Counted from the first letter of the stretch, positions 40,431 through 50,152 are shown. The stretch is DNA of 64,000 nt from Sphingobacterium sp. (GCA_029239355.1 JAQZAZ010000009.1:1-64000); one strand, 5' to 3'. A program made the numbers and translations. The notes: generated from the letters alone by a model not told the origin.

Positions 40431-41081
40431 TCAGCGGCCCTGAGATTTGTTGGCTATAATCGCTTTTGCATACCTGGCCTCATCTTGTGTATTGACATTT
40501 GTGAGAATATTTGCATCTCGAGGACCAATTAGCGAGACCTGTTGTTGAATTAATGCCTGACGCGGAGATAACTTATTTTGTGCGATTAGCTGTTTGAGGA
40601 TTGCGTAGCCCTTTGGCTCCCATATCGTACATAGTGGTTCTGGAAGGCCATTTAGCGGATTTGTAAATGCCGTTGCTATTTTTTTTGAATCGCGTCTTTG
40701 GATCAGAAAATCGATAGTCGCGCTGTCAATGAGAGGCATATCACAGGCGAGTACCAGCCAAGCTCGATTGGGCTCCAAATCAAATGCCGTCAATATACCT
40801 CCTAAAGGGCCAATATTTGCATAGACATCGGGCAGAAACTTATAAATCTGATCTCCTTCAAGTTTGTTGCTCATCTCTACCTCCTGTTCGGCACGACAGG
40901 AAATATAAACGGTTTTACAATAAGCTTTCAGCAGGTCTACTAAATAATAACACTGTTCTTTGTCGTACCATTGGATCTTTTCTTTTGGGATGCCCATCCG
41001 CTGGCTTTTACCCCCGACAAGTACTAGGCCATTTAATAGTGGGTATATATTTTCATTCGAAACCATTGTATTTGTTATCAA
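40431..41081 (-). CDS. mobA: Molybdenum cofactor guanylyltransferase-like NTP transferase
   Basis: NGLVLVGGKSQRMGIPKEKIQ, GPLGGILTAFD, LVLACDMPLI. Confidence 0.85.
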   Translation of the reverse strand: MITNTMVSNENIYPLLNGLVLVGGKSQRMGIPKEKIQWYDKEQCYYLVDLLKAYCKTVYISCRAEQEVEMSNKLEGDQIYKFLPDVYANIGPLGGILTAFDLEPNRAWLVLACDMPLIDSATIDFLIQRRDSKKIATAFTNPLNGLPEPLCTIWEPKGYAILKQLIAQNKLSPRQALIQQQVSLIGPRDANILTNVNTQDEARYAKAIIANKSQGR

Positions 41082-41298
41082 TTAATCTATTTTAATGAAG
41101 TTACGTAATTTAACTGGACCAGAAAAATAAGGCGCCTAGGCTCAGAAATGATTGCTTCTACCTATATTTGTCGCTGCCAGCAATGCGTTATTTGCTAATA
41201 ATGAAAAACGATATTATAAGTCATTTTGTTAAGCAAATTTTAATACTTTTAGCAAGTTTGAAATACGGAAAAATTTATACCTGTTAAAAACTAAGAGA

Positions 41299-42153
41299 AT
41301 GCAGTACAAAAAAAATATTCCGGTTCGAACTTTGCCCAAGGAATTTGGCAATGGCATTGCTGTTTCCAAAGTTTCACCCGAATCGTTTTGGGAAGATGAA
41401 GAAACTATGCAGGCGCATCGGCATGATTATCATTTCTTTGTTTTACAGAAAAATGGAGTCACACTTACTGAAATAGATTTTGAACAATACCTTGTTGATA
41501 AGCCTACTATCTTTTATCAATCACCCAATCAAGTGCATAAAGCACTGAAGGTAGAGAACATAGAAATGTTTATGCTTATTATTAGTAATGAAAACATTCA
41601 TTCCGATTATTTAAATGTGTTGCAAAGTATCACACCTTTAAAACCTTTAGCGATTGATTCAAAAGATCTTGATGTTATTGAAAGGACCTATAATCTGTGT
41701 ATTGATTTTTATAAAAGAACTCCCGACAAATTGTATTTTTCCCTACTAAAAGATAGCACTAATGCTTTGGTAGCTTTACTTATTTCCTTGTATCTAAAAT
41801 ACACCAAAACTCCAGCACTACTCTCCAGATTTGAACGTATTAATAAAGCCTTCTTCCTGTTGTTAGAACGAAAATTTCATATCTTGAAACGTCCTTCGGA
41901 GTATGCCGCCCAATTTAATATTTCGGTTTCCTACCTCAATGAGTGCGTGAGAAATGCGACAGGTTTTTCAGTTTCATATCATATACAGCAGCGTATTGTT
42001 TTGGAAGCTAAACGGTTGCTTTATCACTCCGATATGTCAGTTAAAGAGATTGCTTTTCAATTGGGCTATGAAGACTATCCTTATTTTTCTCGGTTGTTTA
42101 CTAAGGCATGTGGCATGAGTGCGAAATTGTTTCGTTTAAAAAACCGCGATTAG
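41299..42153 (+). CDS. AraC family transcriptional regulator
   Basis: Cupin-like N-terminus; C-terminal SVKEIAFQLGYEDYPYFSRLFTKACGMSAKLFR. Confidence 0.9.
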   Translation: MQYKKNIPVRTLPKEFGNGIAVSKVSPESFWEDEETMQAHRHDYHFFVLQKNGVTLTEIDFEQYLVDKPTIFYQSPNQVHKALKVENIEMFMLIISNENIHSDYLNVLQSITPLKPLAIDSKDLDVIERTYNLCIDFYKRTPDKLYFSLLKDSTNALVALLISLYLKYTKTPALLSRFERINKAFFLLLERKFHILKRPSEYAAQFNISVSYLNECVRNATGFSVSYHIQQRIVLEAKRLLYHSDMSVKEIAFQLGYEDYPYFSRLFTKACGMSAKLFRLKNRD

Positions 42154-42183
42154 TCCAATTACTACAACTATTTATTCTTTTTT

Positions 42184-42948
42184 GTGTTGAAACCGATGGC
42201 TTTCTTTGTTTCGATAAAAAAACGTAAGATTATGCCAAGCGCTCCAAAATGGGTTTTTGACACCCTGAATTTCTTCATATCTCAAATTCCTGGCATACAT
42301 GTATGCCAAACAGAATATCTATCAAGATCCGTAAAACGGATTAGTTTACAAGGAAATTTTGAAAAATTTCAATTTCCTATTGGTGCTTTTTTTGACATAC
42401 GTGTCTCTGAGACCGATGCCAGAAGATATACAGTTGCCGAAATAAATAATGAGAAAAACAGACTAAAACTGATTGTATATATACATGGTAAAGGATGTGG
42501 TAGCGATTTTATGAATAAACTGAAACCAGGTGATCGTATAAAGTTAAACAAGCCACGAACGGAACAAAAGTATTATGACAAATCGGTAGAAAAAATAGTA
42601 TTTTTTGGAGATGAAACTTCACTTGCCCTAGCGAGTTCTTTTCTGCCAATTATGCAAAATCAAAAGAAACAGTATCGGTTTCTTTTTGAGTTGGATGCAG
42701 AAAATAACCATATCCCAGAGTTGTTGGGGTTGGATAACAGTATTGTGTTTCCAAAATTAGATTTGTTTGAAAATCCGGACAGGATTAAGGATCTAACCAT
42801 TTTTAAAAATGAGGACTGGTTAGATGCGTACTTTGTTCTCACTGGAAATGTGAAGACTGTACAAAACTTTAGGAAAATCATAAAAACGCACATTAATGGC
42901 CGAATTAAGCATCATGGCTATTGGCTTCAAGGAAAAAAAGGACTTTAA
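42184..42948 (+). CDS. Siderophore-interacting / FAD-binding reductase-like protein
   Basis: RRYTVAEINNEKNRLKLIVYIHGKGCGSDFMNKLKPGDRI; FFGDETSLALA. Confidence 0.75.
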   Translation: MLKPMAFFVSIKKRKIMPSAPKWVFDTLNFFISQIPGIHVCQTEYLSRSVKRISLQGNFEKFQFPIGAFFDIRVSETDARRYTVAEINNEKNRLKLIVYIHGKGCGSDFMNKLKPGDRIKLNKPRTEQKYYDKSVEKIVFFGDETSLALASSFLPIMQNQKKQYRFLFELDAENNHIPELLGLDNSIVFPKLDLFENPDRIKDLTIFKNEDWLDAYFVLTGNVKTVQNFRKIIKTHINGRIKHHGYWLQGKKGL

Positions 42949-42962
42949 TTAAAAAAAGAAAT

Positions 42963-43304
42963 ATGCATTATTTAATATTAGAAAATGAGCAGATAGAGGA
43001 ATTGACGTATAACGTCGTGGGCTTTTTGTGGGACAATGGGAATGAAGTATCAATACAGAAACGATATACAAATAACGACAAATATTCACTTGAAGCAGAT
43101 TGTATCGTTTCTTTGGAAAATAAGTGCTTTTCAATGGATAATTTAGCAAAATCAAAATTGTTTCTACGCTTTTGTAGTGATGGCGTTTACTCCAATGCTA
43201 TTCCATCTCCGTATAGAATATTCGAATATAAGATTTTGAATAAGCATACGCTGGCGGCGTTTTTTTCTTGGTGCAAAAAGTTGAATCTTTTTGAAGGCAA
43301 ATAG
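42963..43304 (+). CDS. Hypothetical protein
   Basis: 113 aa from internal start MHYLILENEQ; follows the FAD-binding gene. Confidence 0.5.
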   Translation: MHYLILENEQIEELTYNVVGFLWDNGNEVSIQKRYTNNDKYSLEADCIVSLENKCFSMDNLAKSKLFLRFCSDGVYSNAIPSPYRIFEYKILNKHTLAAFFSWCKKLNLFEGK

Positions 43305-43355
43305 CTTTATCATAGATGTAATTTAGATAAATAAATCAAATAACAATTGTGCAAT

Positions 43356-43652
43356 TCACAGTGAATGGGACTTCGATTGTATATTTTCCATGATATTCCA
43401 GGAATCATTTTCCTGTTCATATACAAGACGCCACATTTTTTCGGGGATCTTTATACCATTCGCTGTAACATATTCGCCAAGCCGTATAATTACTTCCGAA
43501 GATAGTACTTTAGCTATCTCAGCATAAGCTTTTACACCACCGTAGAATTCTGCAATTGCAGGTGTTGCTTCTTGGCCAATTTCGGGTTTGAATAAAAATT
43601 TTGCTGAACATCCTACATACACCTTACTGTCCTTAAAGATTATTCCATTCAT
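43356..43652 (-). CDS. Hypothetical protein, 98 aa
   Basis: Complete ORF with coding-like composition. Confidence 0.5.
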   Translation of the reverse strand: MNGIIFKDSKVYVGCSAKFLFKPEIGQEATPAIAEFYGGVKAYAEIAKVLSSEVIIRLGEYVTANGIKIPEKMWRLVYEQENDSWNIMENIQSKSHSL

Positions 43653-43862
43653 ATTTTTATCGTTAGAGAACCAGGTGGTTCTATTAAACCATCGACTAGG
43701 TCTGTACCTAAAGGGCTATCGACCAAACATTATGAAATATTTAAACGATTCGCCTTCGAAATTGTTTTCCGGCCATTTGTAATCTGAAAATGAGATGACA
43801 ATAAAGGGTCGGTCGGGCAATTGTAATCTGATACCTTGTAAGTAAGTCAAACTATTTAACGA
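43649..43862 (-). pseudogene. Frameshifted 3' gene remnant
   Basis: Two minus-strand frames join: ...LTYLQGIRLQLPDRPFIVISFSDYKWPENNFEGESFKYFIMFG(R*) and DSPLGTDLVDGLIEPPGSLTIKI*. Confidence 0.5.
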
Positions 43863-44040
43863 TAACAGATGTTATCAAAGAAGATTTTCATAAGCAGGTT
43901 TATCCAAAGTTGGGCAACACGATGTTCCTTACTTGCTTGTTTATTTTTTATGCTAATCTCATCCACGTTTATTGAGTGTCTAAGGTACGAATTGAAGCAT
44001 AACAAACGAATGTGATTTTTTTGGAGCTAATTTAGGATAG

Positions 44041-45174
44041 ATGAAAACAGTGTTTGATGTGATTATTATTGGTGGCGGTCTTGCCGGACTTACAAGCGCA
44101 CTACACCTGTTGAAACAGGGCTTACAAGTCACTTTAATCGAAAAGCATAGTTATCCTCGTCATAAAGTTTGCGGTGAGTATTTATCCAACGAGATTTTGC
44201 CCTATTTTAGCTGGCTTAATGTAGATATCTCAGAGTTGTACCCGGCTTATATACAGCATCTTAATGTTACAACGCAACATGGGCGATCAGTAGATGTGAA
44301 GCTGCCTCTAGGCGGTATTGGAATAAGCCGCTACAGATTGGATAATTTTTTATACCAGAAGGTGAATGCACAAGGTTGCAATATATTAAATGCAATTGTC
44401 TCGCGCATAAATTTTAATAATGATACATTTACCGTTTTCGTTAAAGATCGGGCTTTGGAAGCAAAATTTGTTTTAGGGGCCTTCGGTAAACGTGCTAATC
44501 TTGATCAGCTTTTGTCTCGTGGTTTTATTAAAAAGACGTCTACATGGATGGCTGTTAAGGCCCATTATTCTGGCGAATTTCCAGATGACCAAATCTCCCT
44601 ACATAGTTTTAGCGCCGGATATTGCGGTATTTCCAAAGTTGAAGAAAACAAAATAAATCTTTGTTACCTGACAGATGTTAAGACGTTTAAAAAATATAAA
44701 AACATAGCTGACTACCAAAAGTACGTCCTTTCCAAAAATACTCAACTAAAATATTTCTTCGAGCAGAATGTGTTGTTGTTCGACAAGCCAATAACCATTA
44801 GCCAAATTTCGTTCGACAGAAAGTCCATTGTAGAAGATCATATACTTATGATCGGGGATACTGCCGGTCTTATCCACCCCTTATGCGGGAATGGGATGGC
44901 TATGGCGATCCAAAGTGCAAGAATAGCTTCAGAACTTATTGTGGACTATTTTATCGGCAAAATTACATCACGTAAGCGATTGGAAATAGATTATGTTAGG
45001 CAATGGGAACAAAATTTTGGGCGCCGTCTGTTGTTTGGTAGAATTTTGGCCTATGTACTACGACATGAGTTTGGTGCCAATATTTTAATAAAGATTGCCG
45101 CTACTTTTCCGGCGACATTGAAATGGATAATTAAACAAACTCATGGAAGCGCGAAGACAATAAAATGGGATTAA
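44041..45174 (+). CDS. FAD-dependent oxidoreductase (geranylgeranyl reductase / monooxygenase-like)
   Basis: VIIIGGGLAGLTSALHLLKQG, PRHKVCGEYLS, GDTAGLIHPLCGNGMAMAIQSA. Confidence 0.88.
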   Translation: MKTVFDVIIIGGGLAGLTSALHLLKQGLQVTLIEKHSYPRHKVCGEYLSNEILPYFSWLNVDISELYPAYIQHLNVTTQHGRSVDVKLPLGGIGISRYRLDNFLYQKVNAQGCNILNAIVSRINFNNDTFTVFVKDRALEAKFVLGAFGKRANLDQLLSRGFIKKTSTWMAVKAHYSGEFPDDQISLHSFSAGYCGISKVEENKINLCYLTDVKTFKKYKNIADYQKYVLSKNTQLKYFFEQNVLLFDKPITISQISFDRKSIVEDHILMIGDTAGLIHPLCGNGMAMAIQSARIASELIVDYFIGKITSRKRLEIDYVRQWEQNFGRRLLFGRILAYVLRHEFGANILIKIAATFPATLKWIIKQTHGSAKTIKWD

Positions 45175-45878
45175 ACACTAAATTTAGAACTGAGCGCATT
45201 GAAATCATGGACGATTTTTCGCTCGAGGGAGAGGAACTTCAGACGACATTAAATAGACTATCCAAAATCAATAAGTTCTTGGGTGGTCATAACATTACAT
45301 TGGATGGCGTAAAGAAATTGTTATCGAAAACTGATATTTCCAAAACAGTGACAGTTCTAGATATCGGCTGTGGAGGAGGGGATATGTTGCGTATGTTGAG
45401 TGATTTTGGTGCTAAAAATAATATTGATTTTAAAATGCTTGGAATAGATGCGAATTATTTTACTATCACCTATGCTCAAGGTTTATCAAAAGGATACTCC
45501 AATATATCGTATAGCTGCAAGGACGTATTGGGAGAGGATTTTTCAACTAAACAATTTGATATTGTATTATGTACTCTTACATTACATCATTTTGGCAATG
45601 AGCAAATTATTGATTTGATGGGGCGTCTTTCCAATATGTGTAAGCTTGGTATCATTGTCAATGATTTACAGCGAAGTAAAATTGCATATCGACTATTTCA
45701 AACCATTTGTGTTGTTTGTGGGTTAAATAGAATGACCAGGGAAGATGGGCTTGTATCCATACTTCGGGGCTTTAAAAAATGTGAGTTGGAGCAATTCGCT
45801 AAGAAACTGCATTTGAGAAATTATAGCATCCAATGGAAATGGGCTTTTCGTTACCAGTGGATAATTTTTGATATATGA
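45165..45878 (+). CDS. Class I SAM-dependent methyltransferase
   Basis: VLDIGCGGGDMLRML, DIVLCTLTLHHF; overlaps flanking genes. Confidence 0.88.
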   Translation: MGLNTKFRTERIEIMDDFSLEGEELQTTLNRLSKINKFLGGHNITLDGVKKLLSKTDISKTVTVLDIGCGGGDMLRMLSDFGAKNNIDFKMLGIDANYFTITYAQGLSKGYSNISYSCKDVLGEDFSTKQFDIVLCTLTLHHFGNEQIIDLMGRLSNMCKLGIIVNDLQRSKIAYRLFQTICVVCGLNRMTREDGLVSILRGFKKCELEQFAKKLHLRNYSIQWKWAFRYQWIIFDI

Positions 45879-46927
45879 GCGTTAAGATAATAACTGTTGC
45901 AAAGCAACTACCCAAATATTCTTGTACTACTGCTGAAATTCTTCCGTTATTGGAAAGGTGGCTTCAAGGGCAGGATACACGTTTCATCAAAAAAGTAAAG
46001 AAGCTATTTGAGGGTGCCACTATAGACAGGAGGTATGCCATTATGGAGCCGAAAGAGGTTTTCACAGCCACATCTTTTGAAGAAAAAAACGATATTTATT
46101 GCCGCGAAGCGACGATTTTGGCTGAATTAGCACTTCGCAAAGCACTAGCCAATGCCGATTGGGGGCCACAGTCGCTGGATTATATCATTACTGTAAGCTG
46201 CACAGGGATCATGATACCCTCATTAGACGCCTACCTCATCAATAAGCTAAGATTACGACAGGACATTGTTAGGCTGCCTGTCACTGAGATGGGCTGTGTT
46301 GCTGGAGTTTCTGGTATTATTTATGCCAAAAATTTTTTGCAAGCCAATATCGGCAAACGAGCAGCAGTAATAGCTGTCGAAGCACCCTCTGCCACCTTTC
46401 AATTAGCAGATCTTTCAATGTCCAATATGGTAAGTGCTGCTATTTTTGGTGATGGAGCGGCCTGCTGTCTACTTTCATCCCATGAAGCAGACGCAGGGCC
46501 GGCGATCCTTGACCAACGGATGTATCATTTTTATGATGTCGAAGATATTATGGGCTTCAAACTTACCAATAGTGGGATGCAGATGATATTGGATGTTGAT
46601 GTACCTAATGTAATTGCATCGCATTTCGATGCAGTTATACATCCATTTTTAGCCAGTAATAACCTAGGAGTGCAAGACATAAAATATATGATTTTTCACC
46701 CTGGTGGTAAAAAGATCATAGCAACGATAGAGAAGATTTTTGCAGTATATGGTAAAGATATCTCTGACACTAAAGCTGTGCTATCACAATATGGAAATAT
46801 GTCAAGTGCTACAGTACTCTATGTGCTTGAACACATCATGGAGCGCGCTCCTCAAGCTGGTGAGTTGGGATTAATGTTAAGTTTTGGTCCCGGGTTTACG
46901 GCACAGAGTGTCTTATTGCAGTGGTGA
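45875..46927 (+). CDS. Type III polyketide synthase
   Basis: Catalytic Cys in EMGCVAGVSGI, His in MIFHPGGKK, Asn in SQYGNMSSATVLYVLE, FGPGFTAQSVLLQW. Confidence 0.94.
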   Translation: MSVKIITVAKQLPKYSCTTAEILPLLERWLQGQDTRFIKKVKKLFEGATIDRRYAIMEPKEVFTATSFEEKNDIYCREATILAELALRKALANADWGPQSLDYIITVSCTGIMIPSLDAYLINKLRLRQDIVRLPVTEMGCVAGVSGIIYAKNFLQANIGKRAAVIAVEAPSATFQLADLSMSNMVSAAIFGDGAACCLLSSHEADAGPAILDQRMYHFYDVEDIMGFKLTNSGMQMILDVDVPNVIASHFDAVIHPFLASNNLGVQDIKYMIFHPGGKKIIATIEKIFAVYGKDISDTKAVLSQYGNMSSATVLYVLEHIMERAPQAGELGLMLSFGPGFTAQSVLLQW

Positions 46928-46944
46928 TTTAATAGAAAAGAGCG

Positions 46945-47382
46945 ATGGAGTTAAATGATATTATTGCAAAATTGCCCTACAGAAATCCATTTTTATTTGT
47001 GGACGAGTTGCTCTATGTGGATGATAATAGCATTATCGGTAACTATACGTTCAGTGAAAATCTCGATTTTTTTAGAGGACATTTTTATGGTAATCCCGTT
47101 ACTCCCGGGGTAATTTTAACCGAAACGATGGCTCAGATAGGTCTGGCCTGCTTCGGCGTCTATTTGCTAGGTAGCGAAGCCAGTACCGAAACTGCCATGG
47201 CGTTGACATCAACGGAAATCCAATTTTTAAAAACGGTGTACCCCAAAGAAAAGGTTACTGTAATTTCTAACAAAATATACTTCAGATTCGGTAAACTGAA
47301 ATGTGCAGTTACGATGAAAAACGAAGCAGGGCAGGAGGTTTGTAAAGGAATGTTAGCAGGTATGATAATCGGCGGAATATGA
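46945..47382 (+). CDS. FabZ-like 3-hydroxyacyl-ACP dehydratase
   Basis: LPYRNPFLFVDELL; RGHFYGNPVTPGVILTETMAQIG hot-dog active site. Confidence 0.88.
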   Translation: MELNDIIAKLPYRNPFLFVDELLYVDDNSIIGNYTFSENLDFFRGHFYGNPVTPGVILTETMAQIGLACFGVYLLGSEASTETAMALTSTEIQFLKTVYPKEKVTVISNKIYFRFGKLKCAVTMKNEAGQEVCKGMLAGMIIGGI

Positions 47383-48650
47383 GTAGAGTAGTTATCACAG
47401 GGATTGGGGTAGTTGCACCAAATGGAGTGGGGATACCCGCCTTTACACATGCCATAAGAAATGGAGTTTCGGGTATCAGACATGATCCATTTTTGGAGCG
47501 GCTCCAGTTCACCTGCCAAATTGCAGGGATGCCGGTCATAGAGGAAGATTTGAAAAAACAATATTTTAGCGAACTTGAACTTCGGGGCTTCAATAGTACT
47601 GGTATATTGTACGGAGTCATTGCGGGTATGGAGGCTTGGACAAATGCAGGCCTACCTATTGCTGCAAATTCTGCACCCGATTGGGATAGTGGAACGGTAT
47701 TCGGATCAGGCACTTCAGGCATTGACAAGTTACGCGAGAGCATTTATAAAATAGATGATTTGCAAACCCGTAGACTTGGCAGCACGGTAGTCGCTCAGAC
47801 TATGAACAGTGGAGTCAGCGCTTATTTGGGGGGAAAATTGGGATTAGGAAATCAAGTCACTAGCAACTCATCGGCTTGTGCTACAGGTTCGGAAGCTATC
47901 CTTATGGCTTATGACCGTATCCGTTCCGGAAGGGCCAAAAGGATGCTTGCTGGAGCCACTGGAGATAGCGGGCCATATATCTGGGCCGGTTTTGATGCAT
48001 TACGTGTTTGTAGCTCTCAGTTTAATAGTCGACCACATGAGGGCTCACGTCCAATGAGTGCAACAGCTGGAGGATTTGTTCCCGGTAGTGGCGCTGGCGC
48101 ATTGGTGTTAGAAGACTTAGAAGGAGCCTTAGCGCGGGGGGCAACTATATACGCGGAGTTGTTGGGAGGGCATGTGAATTCGGGAGGGCAGCGGGGCACT
48201 GGTAGCATGACCGCCCCGAATAGTGACGCGGTGCAGCGATGTATTCTGGGAGCACTTGAAAATGCAGGTATTTCTGCCGTGGACGTTGATGCCATCAATG
48301 GTCACCTGACAGCAACTGCTAAAGATGCCTTGGAGATAGAAAACTGGATTAAAGCCCTGGGGTGTAGAGGCAAAAATTTTCCTTATATTAACTCACTCAA
48401 AGGCATGACCGGGCATTGTCTGAGCGCAGCTGGTAGTGTAGAAAGCGTAGCTGCCGTATTACAGCTGTATCATGGATTTTTATTTGGGAATAGGAATTGT
48501 GACGATTTACACCCTGAAATTGCAAAACAGATAGATCGCACACGAGTGCCTTTGAAATCAATTGACTATGCACCAAATATTATTGCCAAAGCCAGTTTTG
48601 GTTTTGGAGATGTGAATGTCTGTTTAATATTTAAAAAATTTGACAACTAA
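47379..48650 (+). CDS. Beta-ketoacyl-ACP synthase (FabF-like)
   Basis: VVITGIGVVAPNGVG; Cys in NSSACATGSEA; His in INGHLTATAKD and KGMTGHCLSAAGSVE. Confidence 0.93.
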   Translation: MSRVVITGIGVVAPNGVGIPAFTHAIRNGVSGIRHDPFLERLQFTCQIAGMPVIEEDLKKQYFSELELRGFNSTGILYGVIAGMEAWTNAGLPIAANSAPDWDSGTVFGSGTSGIDKLRESIYKIDDLQTRRLGSTVVAQTMNSGVSAYLGGKLGLGNQVTSNSSACATGSEAILMAYDRIRSGRAKRMLAGATGDSGPYIWAGFDALRVCSSQFNSRPHEGSRPMSATAGGFVPGSGAGALVLEDLEGALARGATIYAELLGGHVNSGGQRGTGSMTAPNSDAVQRCILGALENAGISAVDVDAINGHLTATAKDALEIENWIKALGCRGKNFPYINSLKGMTGHCLSAAGSVESVAAVLQLYHGFLFGNRNCDDLHPEIAKQIDRTRVPLKSIDYAPNIIAKASFGFGDVNVCLIFKKFDN

Positions 48651-48653
48651 CAT

Positions 48654-48908
48654 ATGAATAGGGAAGAACTTATCGGTGTATTAAAGCCTATTATAGAGCC
48701 ATATACCACAAATAACGAATCTTTTGGAAATCTAAATGAGGAAACGGATTTTATCAATGATCTCCAAATCAATTCAGCAAATTTGGTTGACATTGTACTG
48801 GATATTGAAGAAAAATTCGATATTGTCATTGAAAATGCTGATATGGAACGTATGCTCAATGTAAGAGCTGCAATTGAAATTATTGAACTCAAGCTTAGCG
48901 AACAATGA
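48654..48908 (+). CDS. Acyl carrier protein
   Basis: 84 aa acidic; DLQINSANLVDIVLDIEEKFDIVI. Confidence 0.88.
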   Translation: MNREELIGVLKPIIEPYTTNNESFGNLNEETDFINDLQINSANLVDIVLDIEEKFDIVIENADMERMLNVRAAIEIIELKLSEQ

Positions 48909-49426
48909 TTGGCAATGATGTAATCGATCTTGTGCAGTCCCGAAAAGAGAGCAATTGGAGAAGGCCAGGATTAATTCCAAAACTTTTCGATGTGAATGAA
49001 CAGCTGCTGATAGCCAATAGCGAAGATCCTGAGATTGCCATATGGGTTTTATGGAGCATGAAGGAAGCCGCTTATAAAATATGGCATCGATACACCCGGG
49101 TTAGGAAATATATCCCAAAAAATTTGGTATGCTCTTTGGTAACGCAATGCAACAATAGCGCAACAGGCGAAGTGAGTTGTGGTGGACGAACCTTTTATAC
49201 CAAAACGCAGCTATCACTGGGTATTATCCATACAGTAGCAGTAGACAATCTAGGTAATCTTAATCATATTGCTGAGATTGAAAGGAATAGGATTTTTAAA
49301 GATTATTATGGCATTCCATATATTGTAATTGAAGGGCAACAAGGGGTATCGCCGGCATCTGTAAGTAACCATGGGCATATCGAAAAAGCAGTTGCTATTT
49401 TAACACCTAATTTACATTTTTTTTAG
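48905..49426 (+). CDS. 4'-phosphopantetheinyl transferase
   Basis: MIGNDVIDL and VLWSMKEAAYKIWHR motifs. Confidence 0.9.
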   Translation: MIGNDVIDLVQSRKESNWRRPGLIPKLFDVNEQLLIANSEDPEIAIWVLWSMKEAAYKIWHRYTRVRKYIPKNLVCSLVTQCNNSATGEVSCGGRTFYTKTQLSLGIIHTVAVDNLGNLNHIAEIERNRIFKDYYGIPYIVIEGQQGVSPASVSNHGHIEKAVAILTPNLHFF

Positions 49427-49447
49427 TTGCTAAAAACAACCGCTTTG

Positions 49448-49715
49448 ATCATGGTTAGACAACAATTTTATTTCGTGTAAATTTTTAACTGACGAACTCA
49501 TATTTGCAGAGCCTTATCGCCAAAATTTTTTACAAAGCGTTAGAAATTTTTCTAATCAACAATTGGCAGACATTATCATTCACCCGGGGAGTGGTTCGGA
49601 AAATTTTCCTGGCAACTATTTATTGCGAAGTGCATATCATGAATCAATACATGCTGGGCAGTTTATAAGTTATCTTCCAGAAATAGGAGTGGAAGGACCC
49701 TTTATCTGGGATTAA
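49448..49715 (+). pseudogene. Possible DinB-like gene remnant (no start codon)
   Basis: Open frame TDELIFAEPYRQNFLQSVRNFSNQQLADIIIHPGSGSENFPGNYLLRSAYHESIHAGQFISYLPEIGVEGPFIWD*; HESIHAGQ resembles DinB C-termini. Confidence 0.45.
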
Positions 49716-50152
49716 TTAATGATCATGACACCGGCATTCAATCTATTTTTAAGACTTAAATAAGTATTTTGTAAATTCATATTGACTGGTAAAATATCCA
49801 AAAATTCAACCAGGTATTTGTAATAACCTGTAAACAAGTATAAGCGAAAAATGGCTTATTATTTTTGTGCGAAAAATAATAAGATGACGTTCCTAAGGAT
49901 CAGAACTAAGGCTGTGAATTATTTTCAAAATCCGATGAACATACTTTTATAATAAAATTCATTACATCATGGAGGTTAGTTGGGAAAAAAATTAGAGGAT
50001 TGTACTTAAGTGACTCTATCTATAGATTAAACATTTTATTATTTTGTGTTTTTTAAATTTAAATATGTATATTTATAAAACCTCCCTACGTGCAGCACCT
50101 TGTTAAGGATACAAGACGATAGTATGCAAGGACTTCACATAAATATTCAACA

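Noticed and set aside
43870-44013. Short plus-strand ORF MLSKKIFISRFIQSWATRCSLLACLFF... before the PKS operon
   Set aside because: No family signal and no clear ribosome binding context; not enough support to call a gene.
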